Assembly: GCA_031264715.1 (NCBI GenBank)
Contig: JAISDP010000040.1
Coordinates: 1-5,500 of the forward strand
Reading direction: 5' to 3'
DNA length: 5,500 nt
Origin: Bacteroidales bacterium
Lineage (GTDB): Bacteria; Bacteroidota; Bacteroidia; Bacteroidales; UBA4181
A model generated the notes under the pieces. That model was not told the DNA's origin and searched no databases. It worked only from the letters and a program-made list of their open reading frames with translations. Position numbers and translations under genes: made by a program. Below are positions 1-5,500 of this stretch, piece by piece. Positions within the stretch are counted from its first letter, which is position 1; every line of letters starts with the position of its first letter.

Positions 1-76
1 TTTTTTACAAAAAATGAAACCTTATCGGGGCTAAATCAGTATATATATTATTAAATAGAGTATTGATTAATTTAAT
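1..76. other. AT-rich 5' leader of the ATPase-ybeY unit
   Basis: This short stretch is very AT-rich and contains no convincing gene. It opens with a T6 run, which could be the tail of an upstream terminator, but any stem would lie outside the window. I found no TAnnTTTG -7 element on the plus strand here, so the promoter of the downstream unit is either atypical or further upstream. The bases just before the ATG at 77 (tgattaatttaat) contain no Shine-Dalgarno sequence, which is common in Bacteroidota. Confidence 0.5.
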
Positions 77-481
77 ATGGAGCAAAAGTTGAAAATAGCA
101 TCAAAAACGGATAGTCTGCACTTGGTAGAAAAGTTTGTAGATGATTTCTCGGTGAGCTATAACATCGACCATGACGTATATGGTAATTTGTTAATAGCTA
201 CACTCGAAGCGGCCAATAATGCGATTACGCATGGAAATAAGCTCGATGAAAACAAGGAGGTGGAGATCGTTTTCTCCAAGGATGATGAAAAGATTCTCCT
301 GACGGTGAGAGATGAAGGTCCCGGTTTCGATTATCAGCACATACCCGACCCTACATCGCCCGAAAATTTGGAAAATATGAGTGGACGCGGCGTATTCCTG
401 ATGTCAAAGCTTTCGGATAACATTGAATTTGATGACAACGGAAGTTTTGTCAGGATGACATTTTTTCTTATAAGGAAATAA
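77..481 (+). CDS. Anti-sigma-factor-like ATP-binding protein (RsbW/SpoIIAB-type HATPase)
   Basis: A 134-residue soluble protein that is essentially one GHKL/HATPase_c_2 domain, matching the usual length of RsbW/SpoIIAB serine kinases. It shows the N box (EAANNAITHGN, residues 44-54), the G1 box (DEGPGF, 79-84) and a short glycine G2 loop (SGRGVFLM, 102-109). Glu44 lies where SpoIIAB has its catalytic base, and Asp79 is the adenine-contacting aspartate, so ATP binding and probably Ser/Thr kinase activity are retained. There is no HisKA domain or membrane segment. Family members bind sigma factors or phosphorylate STAS-domain antagonists; no sigma factor, STAS protein or PP2C phosphatase is encoded in this window, so the partner is unknown. 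The stop lies 3 bp before ybeY. From memory, ATPases of this type often precede ybeY in Bacteroidota. The family call is secure; the biological target is not. Confidence 0.88.
   Translation: MEQKLKIASKTDSLHLVEKFVDDFSVSYNIDHDVYGNLLIATLEAANNAITHGNKLDENKEVEIVFSKDDEKILLTVRDEGPGFDYQHIPDPTSPENLENMSGRGVFLMSKLSDNIEFDDNGSFVRMTFFLIRK
471..476 (+). promoter_or_regulatory. Ribosome binding site supporting the TTG start of ybeY
   Basis: TAAGGA lies inside the last codons of the upstream ATPase gene and ends 8 bases before the TTG at 485. The spacing suits a Shine-Dalgarno interaction and supports the non-ATG start. The only in-frame codon between the upstream in-frame TAA (479-481) and the TTG is ACG, and the next in-frame ATG would remove more than half of the protein. 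Confidence 0.55.
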
Positions 482-484
482 ACG

Positions 485-922
485 TTGGCTATTCGATTCT
501 TCTCCGACGGGGTTTCGTTTCAACCTGAAGGTAAACGGAAAATAACACAGTGGTTAAAACAGGTTGCAGCCGGAGAAGAGAAAAAAATCGGTAATTTGTG
601 CTACATTTTTGTGTCGGATGAAATCCTTCTCGACATCAACAGGAAATATCTGCAGCACGATTATTACACTGATATCATAACTTTCGACGATTCGGACGGA
701 GACGCGATCTCCGGCGAAATGTATATCAGCATCGATACCGTAAAATCAAACGCAAGAGACTATCATGCGGATTTCCACAACGAACTGCTTCGTGTCATGG
801 TACACGGGGTACTTCATCTGTGCGGACACAAGGATAAAACTGCAGGCGAGCAGCAGGAAATGCGTGCTGCCGAAGCTAAATACATGGAGTGGTTCATCGC
901 AGCACGATCTTCAATGCACTGA
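485..922 (+). CDS. ybeY: Endoribonuclease YbeY (16S rRNA 3'-end maturation, ribosome quality control)
   Basis: A 145-residue UPF0054-family protein. YbeY is a cytoplasmic zinc-dependent single-strand endoribonuclease involved in 16S rRNA 3' processing and 70S quality control. Visible landmarks are LLDINRKYLQHDYYTD (48-63), TDIITFDD (62-69, the counterpart of TDVLSFP), a GEMYIS strand (77-82) and the metal motif HGVLHLCGHKD (107-117). His107 and His111 are canonical ligands. The position of the third histidine in E. coli-type H-x3-H-x5-H is Asp117, with an extra His at 115. I believe a GYKDK/GHKDK ending is usual in Bacteroidota, so this is probably a lineage variant, not decay. The start is TTG, chosen because it restores the conserved N-terminus and has a Shine-Dalgarno sequence. 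It begins 3 bp after the ATPase stop, so translational coupling is likely. Length is normal for the family. Confidence 0.93.
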   Translation: MAIRFFSDGVSFQPEGKRKITQWLKQVAAGEEKKIGNLCYIFVSDEILLDINRKYLQHDYYTDIITFDDSDGDAISGEMYISIDTVKSNARDYHADFHNELLRVMVHGVLHLCGHKDKTAGEQQEMRAAEAKYMEWFIAARSSMH

Positions 923-942
923 GATCCGCTGGACTCTATGAT

Positions 943-1074
943 TTATTCCGTATGGTCGCCGCTTGCGTGATCATGGTCTCCATTGCCCTGGTGTTTCGAA
1001 CTGATTTTTGATCCCAGCCGTCCCAACAAAAATATTAAAACGACAATGGCTGCCACAATAGCTATTCTTTCCAT
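943..1074 (-). CDS. Small single-pass membrane peptide with His/Asp-rich tail (uncharacterised)
   Basis: A 43-codon ORF, from ATG at 1074 to TAA at 943, starting 6 bases after the stop of the sensor kinase on the same strand. Residues 4-18 (IAIVAAIVVLIFLLG) form one strongly hydrophobic helix. A basic stretch follows (Arg19, Lys23, Lys27), and then a polar tail with four histidines (28, 34, 36, 41) and several acids, containing GDH twice (GDHDHASGDHTE). By the positive-inside rule the tail would be cytoplasmic. The tail could bind a metal, but that is inference. I do not recognise a family. Support for a real gene is the compact TM-plus-tail design and the spacing behind the kinase; against it are its shortness and lack of a clear Shine-Dalgarno sequence. 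Its stop is 20 bp from the convergent ybeY stop. Confidence 0.55.
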   Translation of the reverse strand: MERIAIVAAIVVLIFLLGRLGSKISSKHQGNGDHDHASGDHTE

Positions 1075-1080
1075 CAAGCG

Positions 1081-3882
1081 TTAAGTATTTCGATCATCTT
1101 GTATGTTTTGCAGTTCTTTCCTGATGGTGAAGAAAAATATGCTTCCCTGTCCTTCGACCGATTCTACCCAGATGCGCCCGCCCATTCCTTCCACCAGACC
1201 TTTGGAAATGGACAGGCCTAAACCTGTTCCTCCACGCATTTTGGATTCGGGATTGCCCTGGCGAAAATACTCGAAAATCACTCCCTGCTGATTCTTGGGA
1301 ATCCCGACGCCGGTGTCTTCCACGAAAAACAGCAATTCCGAAGGATCGTCAGCCGGTTCGCAGCCAAAACGTATAAAGCCCTTATCGGTATACTTGACGG
1401 CGTTTTCGATCAGATTGGACAACACCTGTTGAAGCCGTTCGCGATCGTTGAACAGCGCAAGCGGATGAATGGATCGGCTATCGTCGAGAATGATGCTCAG
1501 AGGCTTCCGCTCGCCGAGATACTTTTCCCAGTGTTGCCGTATTTCTTCCATCAGCGGATCCAGTGCAAAATGGGTGGGATATACCACCACTTGCCGCACG
1601 TCAAGTTTCGATATGTCGATAATATTTTTGATCAGGTGCAGCAACTGGTCAATGCTTTCGTGTACGATACGGATGTATTTGCTGCGTTTTGCGGCCGGGA
1701 CATCTTCTCTTTCGATGAAGCCGATAAACCCAAGGATGGCATTCATGGGTGTACGTACTTCGTGCGACATATTCGAAAGAAATGTCGATTTGAGCCTGTC
1801 CGATTCTTCGGCCTGCTCCTTGGCCTTTTCCAGCGACATTTCCACTTCCTTTTGCCGGGTAATGTCGATCACAAAACCATCCCAGACAATATCGCCATTC
1901 TTTCCCGGATGGGGTAACGCGCTGTGGTATAGCCATGCTTGCCGATGATGATCCGTAAAATGGTGCTCGAAAGAAAAGGGAGTCATCGTCCGGATGCTCT
2001 CCTTCTCCTTTTCCTTCAATTCGTCGACGGTTGCCTGATCGCCGATCAGAGGCATCAAGCTCCCTTTTTTGATGATTGCACCGGCAGATACGCCAACCAG
2101 TTGCTCCGCCATGTTGCTGATGAACGAAATATATTCGCTGCCGTCGGACCGGGTGACTTTCCGGTAAATGAACCCCGGCAAATTGTCGCTTAAATGACGG
2201 AGCTGCTGCTCCTTGTCTGCCTGTTCCACGGTTTGCGTGCGCACCATTTCCTCGAGATACTCTTTGTACATGCTCAATTCGTCGGTCGACTGGCGCAGTT
2301 CCTCCTGTATTTGCAGTATTTCCTCGTGCTGTTCCTGCAACCGGGCGTTGTTGTGCCGTGTGCGGCGGCGGCTCCGGATGATGATCCTCAACAGCACCGC
2401 TAAAAAGGCTGTGGCAAACAGGATCATGAAGATGCGGCGGCGATGGCGATCGATGAGTTGCTGCTGTTGTTTTACCTGCGCTTTCCATTCGGCTTCCTGC
2501 CGGTCCTGCTGCTCTTTTATTTCGTATTCCAGTTGCAGCAGCTCCAGGCGGTTTCTGCTTTCCACGGCAGCTATCGAGTCCTGTACGCGGATGGATTTTC
2601 GTTTGAGCCGGTAAGCGGACATGTCATCGCCCCTGAGGTGGTATATTTCAGCTAACCCGTCATAAACAGCCTGTTCCGTAGCGGCTGTCCCCACCTGTCC
2701 GTTATACCTGAGCGCATCGCGGAAACAGGTTTCGGCCTGCTCCGGTTCGTCGTTTGCCAGGTAGAATTGAGCCGCACGCAGATATACATCGCTGATGGTA
2801 GCCGTATGACCCGACAAAAGCGCCTGGCTGACGGCTTTGTCCATATCATGCCGGGCGCTGTCCGGTTTACCGGCGGCCTGGTTCAGATAAGCCGATTCCT
2901 GGTACAAAATAGCCAGGTTATGATGTTCGGGATCGTACTGTTCAAAATACCGGCACGATAATGCGATCATTTTTTTCCTCCGGTCGACGGGTATCGATTT
3001 GACCTTTGTGGCATAATTGAATATGACCCGGGCTTCGGAAGCGACATTGGGTTTCGCCCGGTACAGCCCGATGGATTTTTCGAAAGCCTCAATGCCCGGC
3101 AATGTATCGCCTTTGGCGATACAGCTGTTGGCCAGAATATCGTACAGCGAAGCCTGCCGTAAGGTATCGTTCAATTCGACAGCGATTTCCAGCGCTTTCT
3201 TTGTAAATTTGATGCACAGGTCTTCTTCGCCGACCTGGTGGTACAAATTGGCAATATGGCTAAAGGTCATTTGCATCTGGGTTTTCAGTCCTGCCTTTTC
3301 CCAGTACGACGCCGCCATAAAACTGTGTTTCAAGGCCTGTACGTTTTTGCCCTGCTGCCTGTATATCAGGGAAATGTTGTACATCAGCGCCGCCTGCCCG
3401 TATTCGTCCCTGATTTCCGAAGTAATGGCAAGCGCCTGGTTGTAATTGGAAATAGCGCTGTCGAAATCGTTCAGGTAAAAGTACATGGCGCCTGCGGTAC
3501 GGTAAAGTTCCGCTTCGCCTTTGCGGAAATTTATTTCCCGGGCAAGCGTCAAGCCGCTGTCGGCATATTGCAGCGCCTGGTTGTAGCGTGTTACCCTGTC
3601 GGATACGGATGTTGCCTGGGTCGTATTGCCTATTTCGCGGGCCAGCATGTTGTAGAGCATCAGCTTGCCCGTATCGGTCCTTTCATGCCTCAACCTGTTC
3701 CTCAGGCTGTCGGCCAGCGGAGTTACCACTAACTCGCCGTATTCAACGGCTTTGTTGATATCCCTGTCCGGTTGATCATATGGCGGCAAATGCATGGCTT
3801 TTAAGGAAGACCCGGAAACATCACAGGACAAACATCCTGCCCACAGGATGCATCCCAATGCATGAATGTATAAAAACTTCAT
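1081..3882 (-). CDS. Membrane sensor histidine kinase with periplasmic TPR domain and PAS domain
   Basis: A 933-residue hybrid-free sensor kinase, numbered from the ATG at 3882. An N-terminal signal sequence (MKFLYIHALGCILWAG) precedes about 400 residues of helical TPR repeats (about 75-435; clearest at 126-158, 164-198, 204-237, 363-396). A coiled coil (about 440-482), one membrane helix (about 484-502) flanked by arginines, and a second coiled coil (506-560) follow. Then come a PAS-like domain (about 561-675, ending in VIDITRQKEVE), HisKA with SHEVRTP and phospho-acceptor His707, and HATPase with N box (NLIENAVKY, Asn823/Asn827), G1 (DTGVGIP, 856-862), F box (FEYFRQG) and G2 (GGTGLGL, 884-890). 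All catalytic motifs are intact. It would sense an envelope or protein-bound cue and phosphorylate a response regulator; none is encoded here and there is no receiver domain. An ATG 14 codons upstream (3924) is possible, but it would bury the signal sequence and lies next to the repeat. The small peptide gene follows 6 bp after the stop. The signal is unknown. Confidence 0.9.
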   Translation of the reverse strand: MKFLYIHALGCILWAGCLSCDVSGSSLKAMHLPPYDQPDRDINKAVEYGELVVTPLADSLRNRLRHERTDTGKLMLYNMLAREIGNTTQATSVSDRVTRYNQALQYADSGLTLAREINFRKGEAELYRTAGAMYFYLNDFDSAISNYNQALAITSEIRDEYGQAALMYNISLIYRQQGKNVQALKHSFMAASYWEKAGLKTQMQMTFSHIANLYHQVGEEDLCIKFTKKALEIAVELNDTLRQASLYDILANSCIAKGDTLPGIEAFEKSIGLYRAKPNVASEARVIFNYATKVKSIPVDRRKKMIALSCRYFEQYDPEHHNLAILYQESAYLNQAAGKPDSARHDMDKAVSQALLSGHTATISDVYLRAAQFYLANDEPEQAETCFRDALRYNGQVGTAATEQAVYDGLAEIYHLRGDDMSAYRLKRKSIRVQDSIAAVESRNRLELLQLEYEIKEQQDRQEAEWKAQVKQQQQLIDRHRRRIFMILFATAFLAVLLRIIIRSRRRTRHNNARLQEQHEEILQIQEELRQSTDELSMYKEYLEEMVRTQTVEQADKEQQLRHLSDNLPGFIYRKVTRSDGSEYISFISNMAEQLVGVSAGAIIKKGSLMPLIGDQATVDELKEKEKESIRTMTPFSFEHHFTDHHRQAWLYHSALPHPGKNGDIVWDGFVIDITRQKEVEMSLEKAKEQAEESDRLKSTFLSNMSHEVRTPMNAILGFIGFIEREDVPAAKRSKYIRIVHESIDQLLHLIKNIIDISKLDVRQVVVYPTHFALDPLMEEIRQHWEKYLGERKPLSIILDDSRSIHPLALFNDRERLQQVLSNLIENAVKYTDKGFIRFGCEPADDPSELLFFVEDTGVGIPKNQQGVIFEYFRQGNPESKMRGGTGLGLSISKGLVEGMGGRIWVESVEGQGSIFFFTIRKELQNIQDDRNT

Positions 3883-3903
3883 CTTCGCCTGTTTAAAAAT
3901 CTC

Positions 3904-3927
3904 GTTATGGTTGCATATGATCATAAC
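3904..3927. repeat. Inverted repeat GTTATG-N12-CATAAC upstream of the kinase gene
   Basis: Perfect 6-bp arms, GTTATG (3904-3909) and CATAAC (3922-3927), are separated by 12 bp and lie about 22-45 bp upstream of the preferred kinase start. The geometry could suit a dimeric regulator, but six-base arms can occur by chance. It also overlaps the alternative upstream ATG at 3924. No TAnnTTTG promoter element was found next to it. Confidence 0.25.
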
Positions 3928-3938
3928 CGGAAAGCCAT

Positions 3939-3993
3939 GCCGCTGCGAGGAGAAACGAAGCAGTCGCGGTGCGGCTGCTTCGCTCGCAATGAC
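3939..3993. repeat. Degenerate REP-like palindromic element (GTCATTGCGAG...CGAAGCAG type) between glmM and the kinase
   Basis: Two inverted arms surround a 3-base loop. CGAAGCAGTCGC (3956-3967) pairs with GCGGCTGCTTCG (3971-3982) with one T-G mismatch, and outer GCGAG (3945-3949) pairs with CTCGC (3983-3987) across a 6-base bulge. The right arm read on the minus strand begins GTCATTGCGAG; the left arm has the diverged form GCCGCTGCGAG. From memory, this resembles a dispersed intergenic repeat seen in many unrelated bacterial genomes. It fills the middle of the 120-bp glmM-kinase gap and starts about 10 bp after the glmM stop in the minus direction. In the minus-strand transcript it would fold as a hairpin, but no clean U-run follows, so a terminator role is uncertain. 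It could instead stabilise the glmM mRNA 3' end. Confidence 0.65.
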
Positions 3994-4002
3994 GCGCCCG
4001 TA

Positions 4003-5397
4003 TCAGTCTGTTTCCCGGATGTCCGCCATGATCTTTTTTGCCAGAAGATCGGCGCCTTCCCTGGTTTTGCTTTCGGTATAGATGCGGATGATCGGTTCGG
4101 TGTTCGATTTCCGCAAATGCGCCCATTCGTCGGCAAAATCAATCTTGACGCCGTCGATGTCGTTCACCTGCTCATGGGCATAACGCTGCTTCATTTTCAT
4201 GAGTATGGCATCCACGTCCACGCCGGGGCCCGGTTCAATCCTGTTTTTCGACATGTAATATTCGGGATATTGCGCACGCAACTGCGAACAGGTTTTCCCC
4301 GATTTTGCAAGATGCGTCAGGAACAGTGCGATACCCGCCAGCGCATCGCGCCCGTAATGCAATGCGGGATAGATGACGCCGCCGTTTCCTTCGCCGCCGA
4401 TCACCGCGTTGCAGGCTTTCATGGCGGCTACTACGTTTACTTCGCCTACAGCCGCCGCCGTGTACTGCCCGCCGTGCTGCTGCGTTACATCGCGCAAAGC
4501 ACGCGACGACGACAGGTTGGATGATGTGTTGCCTTTGGTGCGGCTCAGCACGTAATCGGCAACAGCCACCAGCGTATATTCTTCGCCGAACATGCTCCCG
4601 TCCTCGTTGACGATGGCCAAGCGGTCGACATCGGGATCAACCACGAAACCGACGTCGGCGCTGTGGTCTTTCGTTACTTTCGAGATTTCCGTCAAGTGTT
4701 CCGGCAACGGCTCGGGGTTGTGCGGGAAATGACCGTTGGGTTCGCAGTACAGTTCGATGATATCCGCTACGCCCAGCGCCTGCAGCAACTGAGGAATCAC
4801 GATGCCGCCCACCGAGTTGACGCAATCGACCGATACTTTGAAATTTTTTTCGCGGATCGCCTCTACGTCCACCAGCGGGAGTTCCAATACCCTGTCGATA
4901 TGATATTTCGTATAATCCTTCCCGGTAATGCTGCCCAGGTCGTCTACGCCGGCAAACGAGAAGCCGTCGCTGTCGGCAATCGACAGTACAAGCTTGCCGT
5001 TACTGTCATCGAGGAATTCGCCGTTACTGTCTAACAGTTTCAAGGCATTCCATTGCTTCGGGTTATGGCTCGCGGTAAGGATGAGGCCGCCCTGCGCTTC
5101 TTCGGCAGTAACCGCCATTTCTACGGTAGGCGTGGTGGCCGGCCCAATATCCACCACATCGACACCCATTCCCACCAGGGTACCCGTCACGATCTGCCGT
5201 ACCATCGGCCCCGAAATACGCGCGTCGCGGCCGGTCACTATTTTGATGCGGCCCCTGTGCCCCCTGCTTTCGGCCTGTTGCTTCGCCCAAAGAGAGTATG
5301 CCGCCGTAAATTTAACGATATCGACAGGGGTCAGCCCGTCCCCCGGGCGGCCGCCTATGGTTCCTCTAATTCCTGAGATTGACTTGATCAGTGTCAT
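4003..5397 (-). CDS. glmM: Phosphoglucosamine mutase (alpha-D-phosphohexomutase family)
   Basis: A 464-residue cytoplasmic alpha-D-phosphohexomutase, full length for the family. GlmM converts glucosamine-6-phosphate to glucosamine-1-phosphate, the step before GlmU in UDP-GlcNAc synthesis for peptidoglycan and LPS. The four signature regions are present: SISGIRGTIGG at the N-terminus (6-16), the phosphoserine loop TASHNP (108-113, catalytic Ser110), the Mg-binding loop DPDVDR (254-259: Asp254, Asp256, Asp258), the sugar-recognition loop GEGNGG (335-340), and the C-terminal phosphate-binding loop SNTEPIIRIY (431-440). Phosphomannomutase/phosphoglucomutase relatives share these motifs, so substrate is inferred from similarity to Bacteroidetes proteins annotated GlmM. 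The ATG at 5397 is the obvious start and lies 34 bp downstream of a good Bacteroidetes promoter. There is no recognisable Shine-Dalgarno sequence (preceding bases AATAATCATCA). The coding region is visibly more GC-rich than the ATPase gene at the left end. Confidence 0.9.
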   Translation of the reverse strand: MTLIKSISGIRGTIGGRPGDGLTPVDIVKFTAAYSLWAKQQAESRGHRGRIKIVTGRDARISGPMVRQIVTGTLVGMGVDVVDIGPATTPTVEMAVTAEEAQGGLILTASHNPKQWNALKLLDSNGEFLDDSNGKLVLSIADSDGFSFAGVDDLGSITGKDYTKYHIDRVLELPLVDVEAIREKNFKVSVDCVNSVGGIVIPQLLQALGVADIIELYCEPNGHFPHNPEPLPEHLTEISKVTKDHSADVGFVVDPDVDRLAIVNEDGSMFGEEYTLVAVADYVLSRTKGNTSSNLSSSRALRDVTQQHGGQYTAAAVGEVNVVAAMKACNAVIGGEGNGGVIYPALHYGRDALAGIALFLTHLAKSGKTCSQLRAQYPEYYMSKNRIEPGPGVDVDAILMKMKQRYAHEQVNDIDGVKIDFADEWAHLRKSNTEPIIRIYTESKTREGADLLAKKIMADIRETD

Positions 5398-5430
5398 TGA
5401 TGATTATTTTTAAATGTATCAAAAAGTTTT

Positions 5431-5462
5431 CAAATTTATTTTCAAGACCAATAAACAGCAAA
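5431..5462 (-). promoter_or_regulatory. Bacteroidetes-type promoter for glmM
   Basis: On the minus strand, TAAATTTG (5438-5431) fits the -7 consensus TAnnTTTG of the Bacteroidetes primary sigma factor, and TTTG (5462-5459) fits the -33 element. The gap is 20 bp, within the usual 19-21. Transcription would start about 5 bases or a little more beyond the -7 element, leaving a leader of roughly 25-30 bases before the glmM ATG. The region is AT-rich, so chance matches are possible, but both elements and the spacing agree. Confidence 0.6.
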
Positions 5463-5470
5463 AATAGACA

Positions 5471-5478
5471 TATTTTTG
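5471..5478 (+). promoter_or_regulatory. Possible -7 element of a divergent promoter reading out of the window
   Basis: TATTTTTG on the plus strand matches TAnnTTTG and would serve a gene beginning beyond position 5500. No TTTG or TTG occurs at the expected -33 position (about 5447-5450), so only half of the promoter is visible. A minus-strand TAnnTTTG match to TATTTTTG at 5459-5466 lacks a well-spaced partner and instead overlaps the -33 of the glmM promoter. Confidence 0.25.
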
Positions 5479-5500
5479 TAATTTTACGGATCAATCTTAT

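Noticed and set aside
1649..2488. A 279-codon open frame on the minus strand inside the kinase gene
   Set aside because: It is the other frame of the kinase coding sequence, low in complexity and rich in Arg, Pro, His and Gly. The kinase frame carries all recognisable domains.
3238..3732. 164-codon plus-strand open frame opposite the TPR region
   Set aside because: It is antisense to a clear TPR coding region, has no family resemblance, and runs in the same place as other overlapping spurious frames.
3821..3882. Lipoprotein signal at the kinase N-terminus (Cys17 or Cys20)
   Set aside because: WAGC has Trp at the -3 position and CLSC has Cys there; neither is a good lipobox. A lipid anchor would also be unusual on a protein with its own membrane helix. 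An ordinary signal sequence fits better.
3945..3987. Palindrome as an intrinsic terminator for glmM
   Set aside because: The stem is strong, but in the glmM direction it is followed by TTTCTCC and GC-rich bases, not a continuous T-run. Kept as a repeat with terminator role open.
3905..4142. Two small minus-strand frames of 73 codons spanning the glmM-kinase gap
   Set aside because: They are out-of-frame readings of the glmM 3' end and the palindromic repeat. Their predicted peptides are basic and low in complexity.
4928..5413. Long plus-strand open frame opposite the glmM 5' half
   Set aside because: It is antisense to intact, motif-bearing glmM and has no recognisable domain. Such frames arise from GC-rich codon bias.
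1..5500. CRISPR array, tRNA, rRNA, insertion sequence or attachment site
   Set aside because: No regularly spaced repeats, no tRNA-like cloverleaf, no transposase or integrase reading frame, and no terminal inverted repeats with target duplications were found on either strand.

Overview
The window looks like chromosomal DNA from a member of the Bacteroidota, most likely order Bacteroidales. Four things point there: a Bacteroidetes-type promoter (TTTG-N20-TAnnTTTG) upstream of the phosphoglucosamine mutase gene, weak or absent Shine-Dalgarno sequences at most starts, a periplasmic-TPR sensor histidine kinase of the kind common in that phylum, and a YbeY whose zinc motif ends HLCGHKDK rather than the usual GxDH. 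Genus cannot be settled from the sequence alone.

Layout. Bases 1-76 are an AT-rich leader. Bases 77-922 hold a tight two-gene plus-strand unit: a stand-alone GHKL ATPase of the RsbW/SpoIIAB anti-sigma kinase type, then, three bases later and from a TTG start, ybeY (16S rRNA maturation endoribonuclease). The other genes are on the minus strand and run toward this pair. Reading in their direction, glmM (5397-4003) comes first, then a 120-bp gap with a degenerate palindromic repeat of the GTCATTGCGAG...CGAAGCA type, then a large membrane sensor kinase (3882-1081). Six bases after the kinase stop is a previously uncalled 43-codon ORF (1074-943) for a one-helix membrane peptide with a His/Asp-rich tail. 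The plus and minus units converge with only 20 bp between their stops.

How the genes fit together. The ATPase and YbeY are probably co-translated; whether they share a function is unknown. GlmM makes glucosamine-1-phosphate for peptidoglycan and LPS precursors and has its own promoter. The kinase has TPRs outside the inner membrane and PAS, HisKA and HATPase domains inside, but no receiver or DNA-binding domain, and no response regulator is in the window. The small membrane peptide is positioned to be co-expressed with it. There is no sign of a mobile element, CRISPR array, tRNA or rRNA. Most of the window is ordinary core genome. The small peptide, the palindromic repeat and the YbeY ligand change are the parts that merit a closer look.
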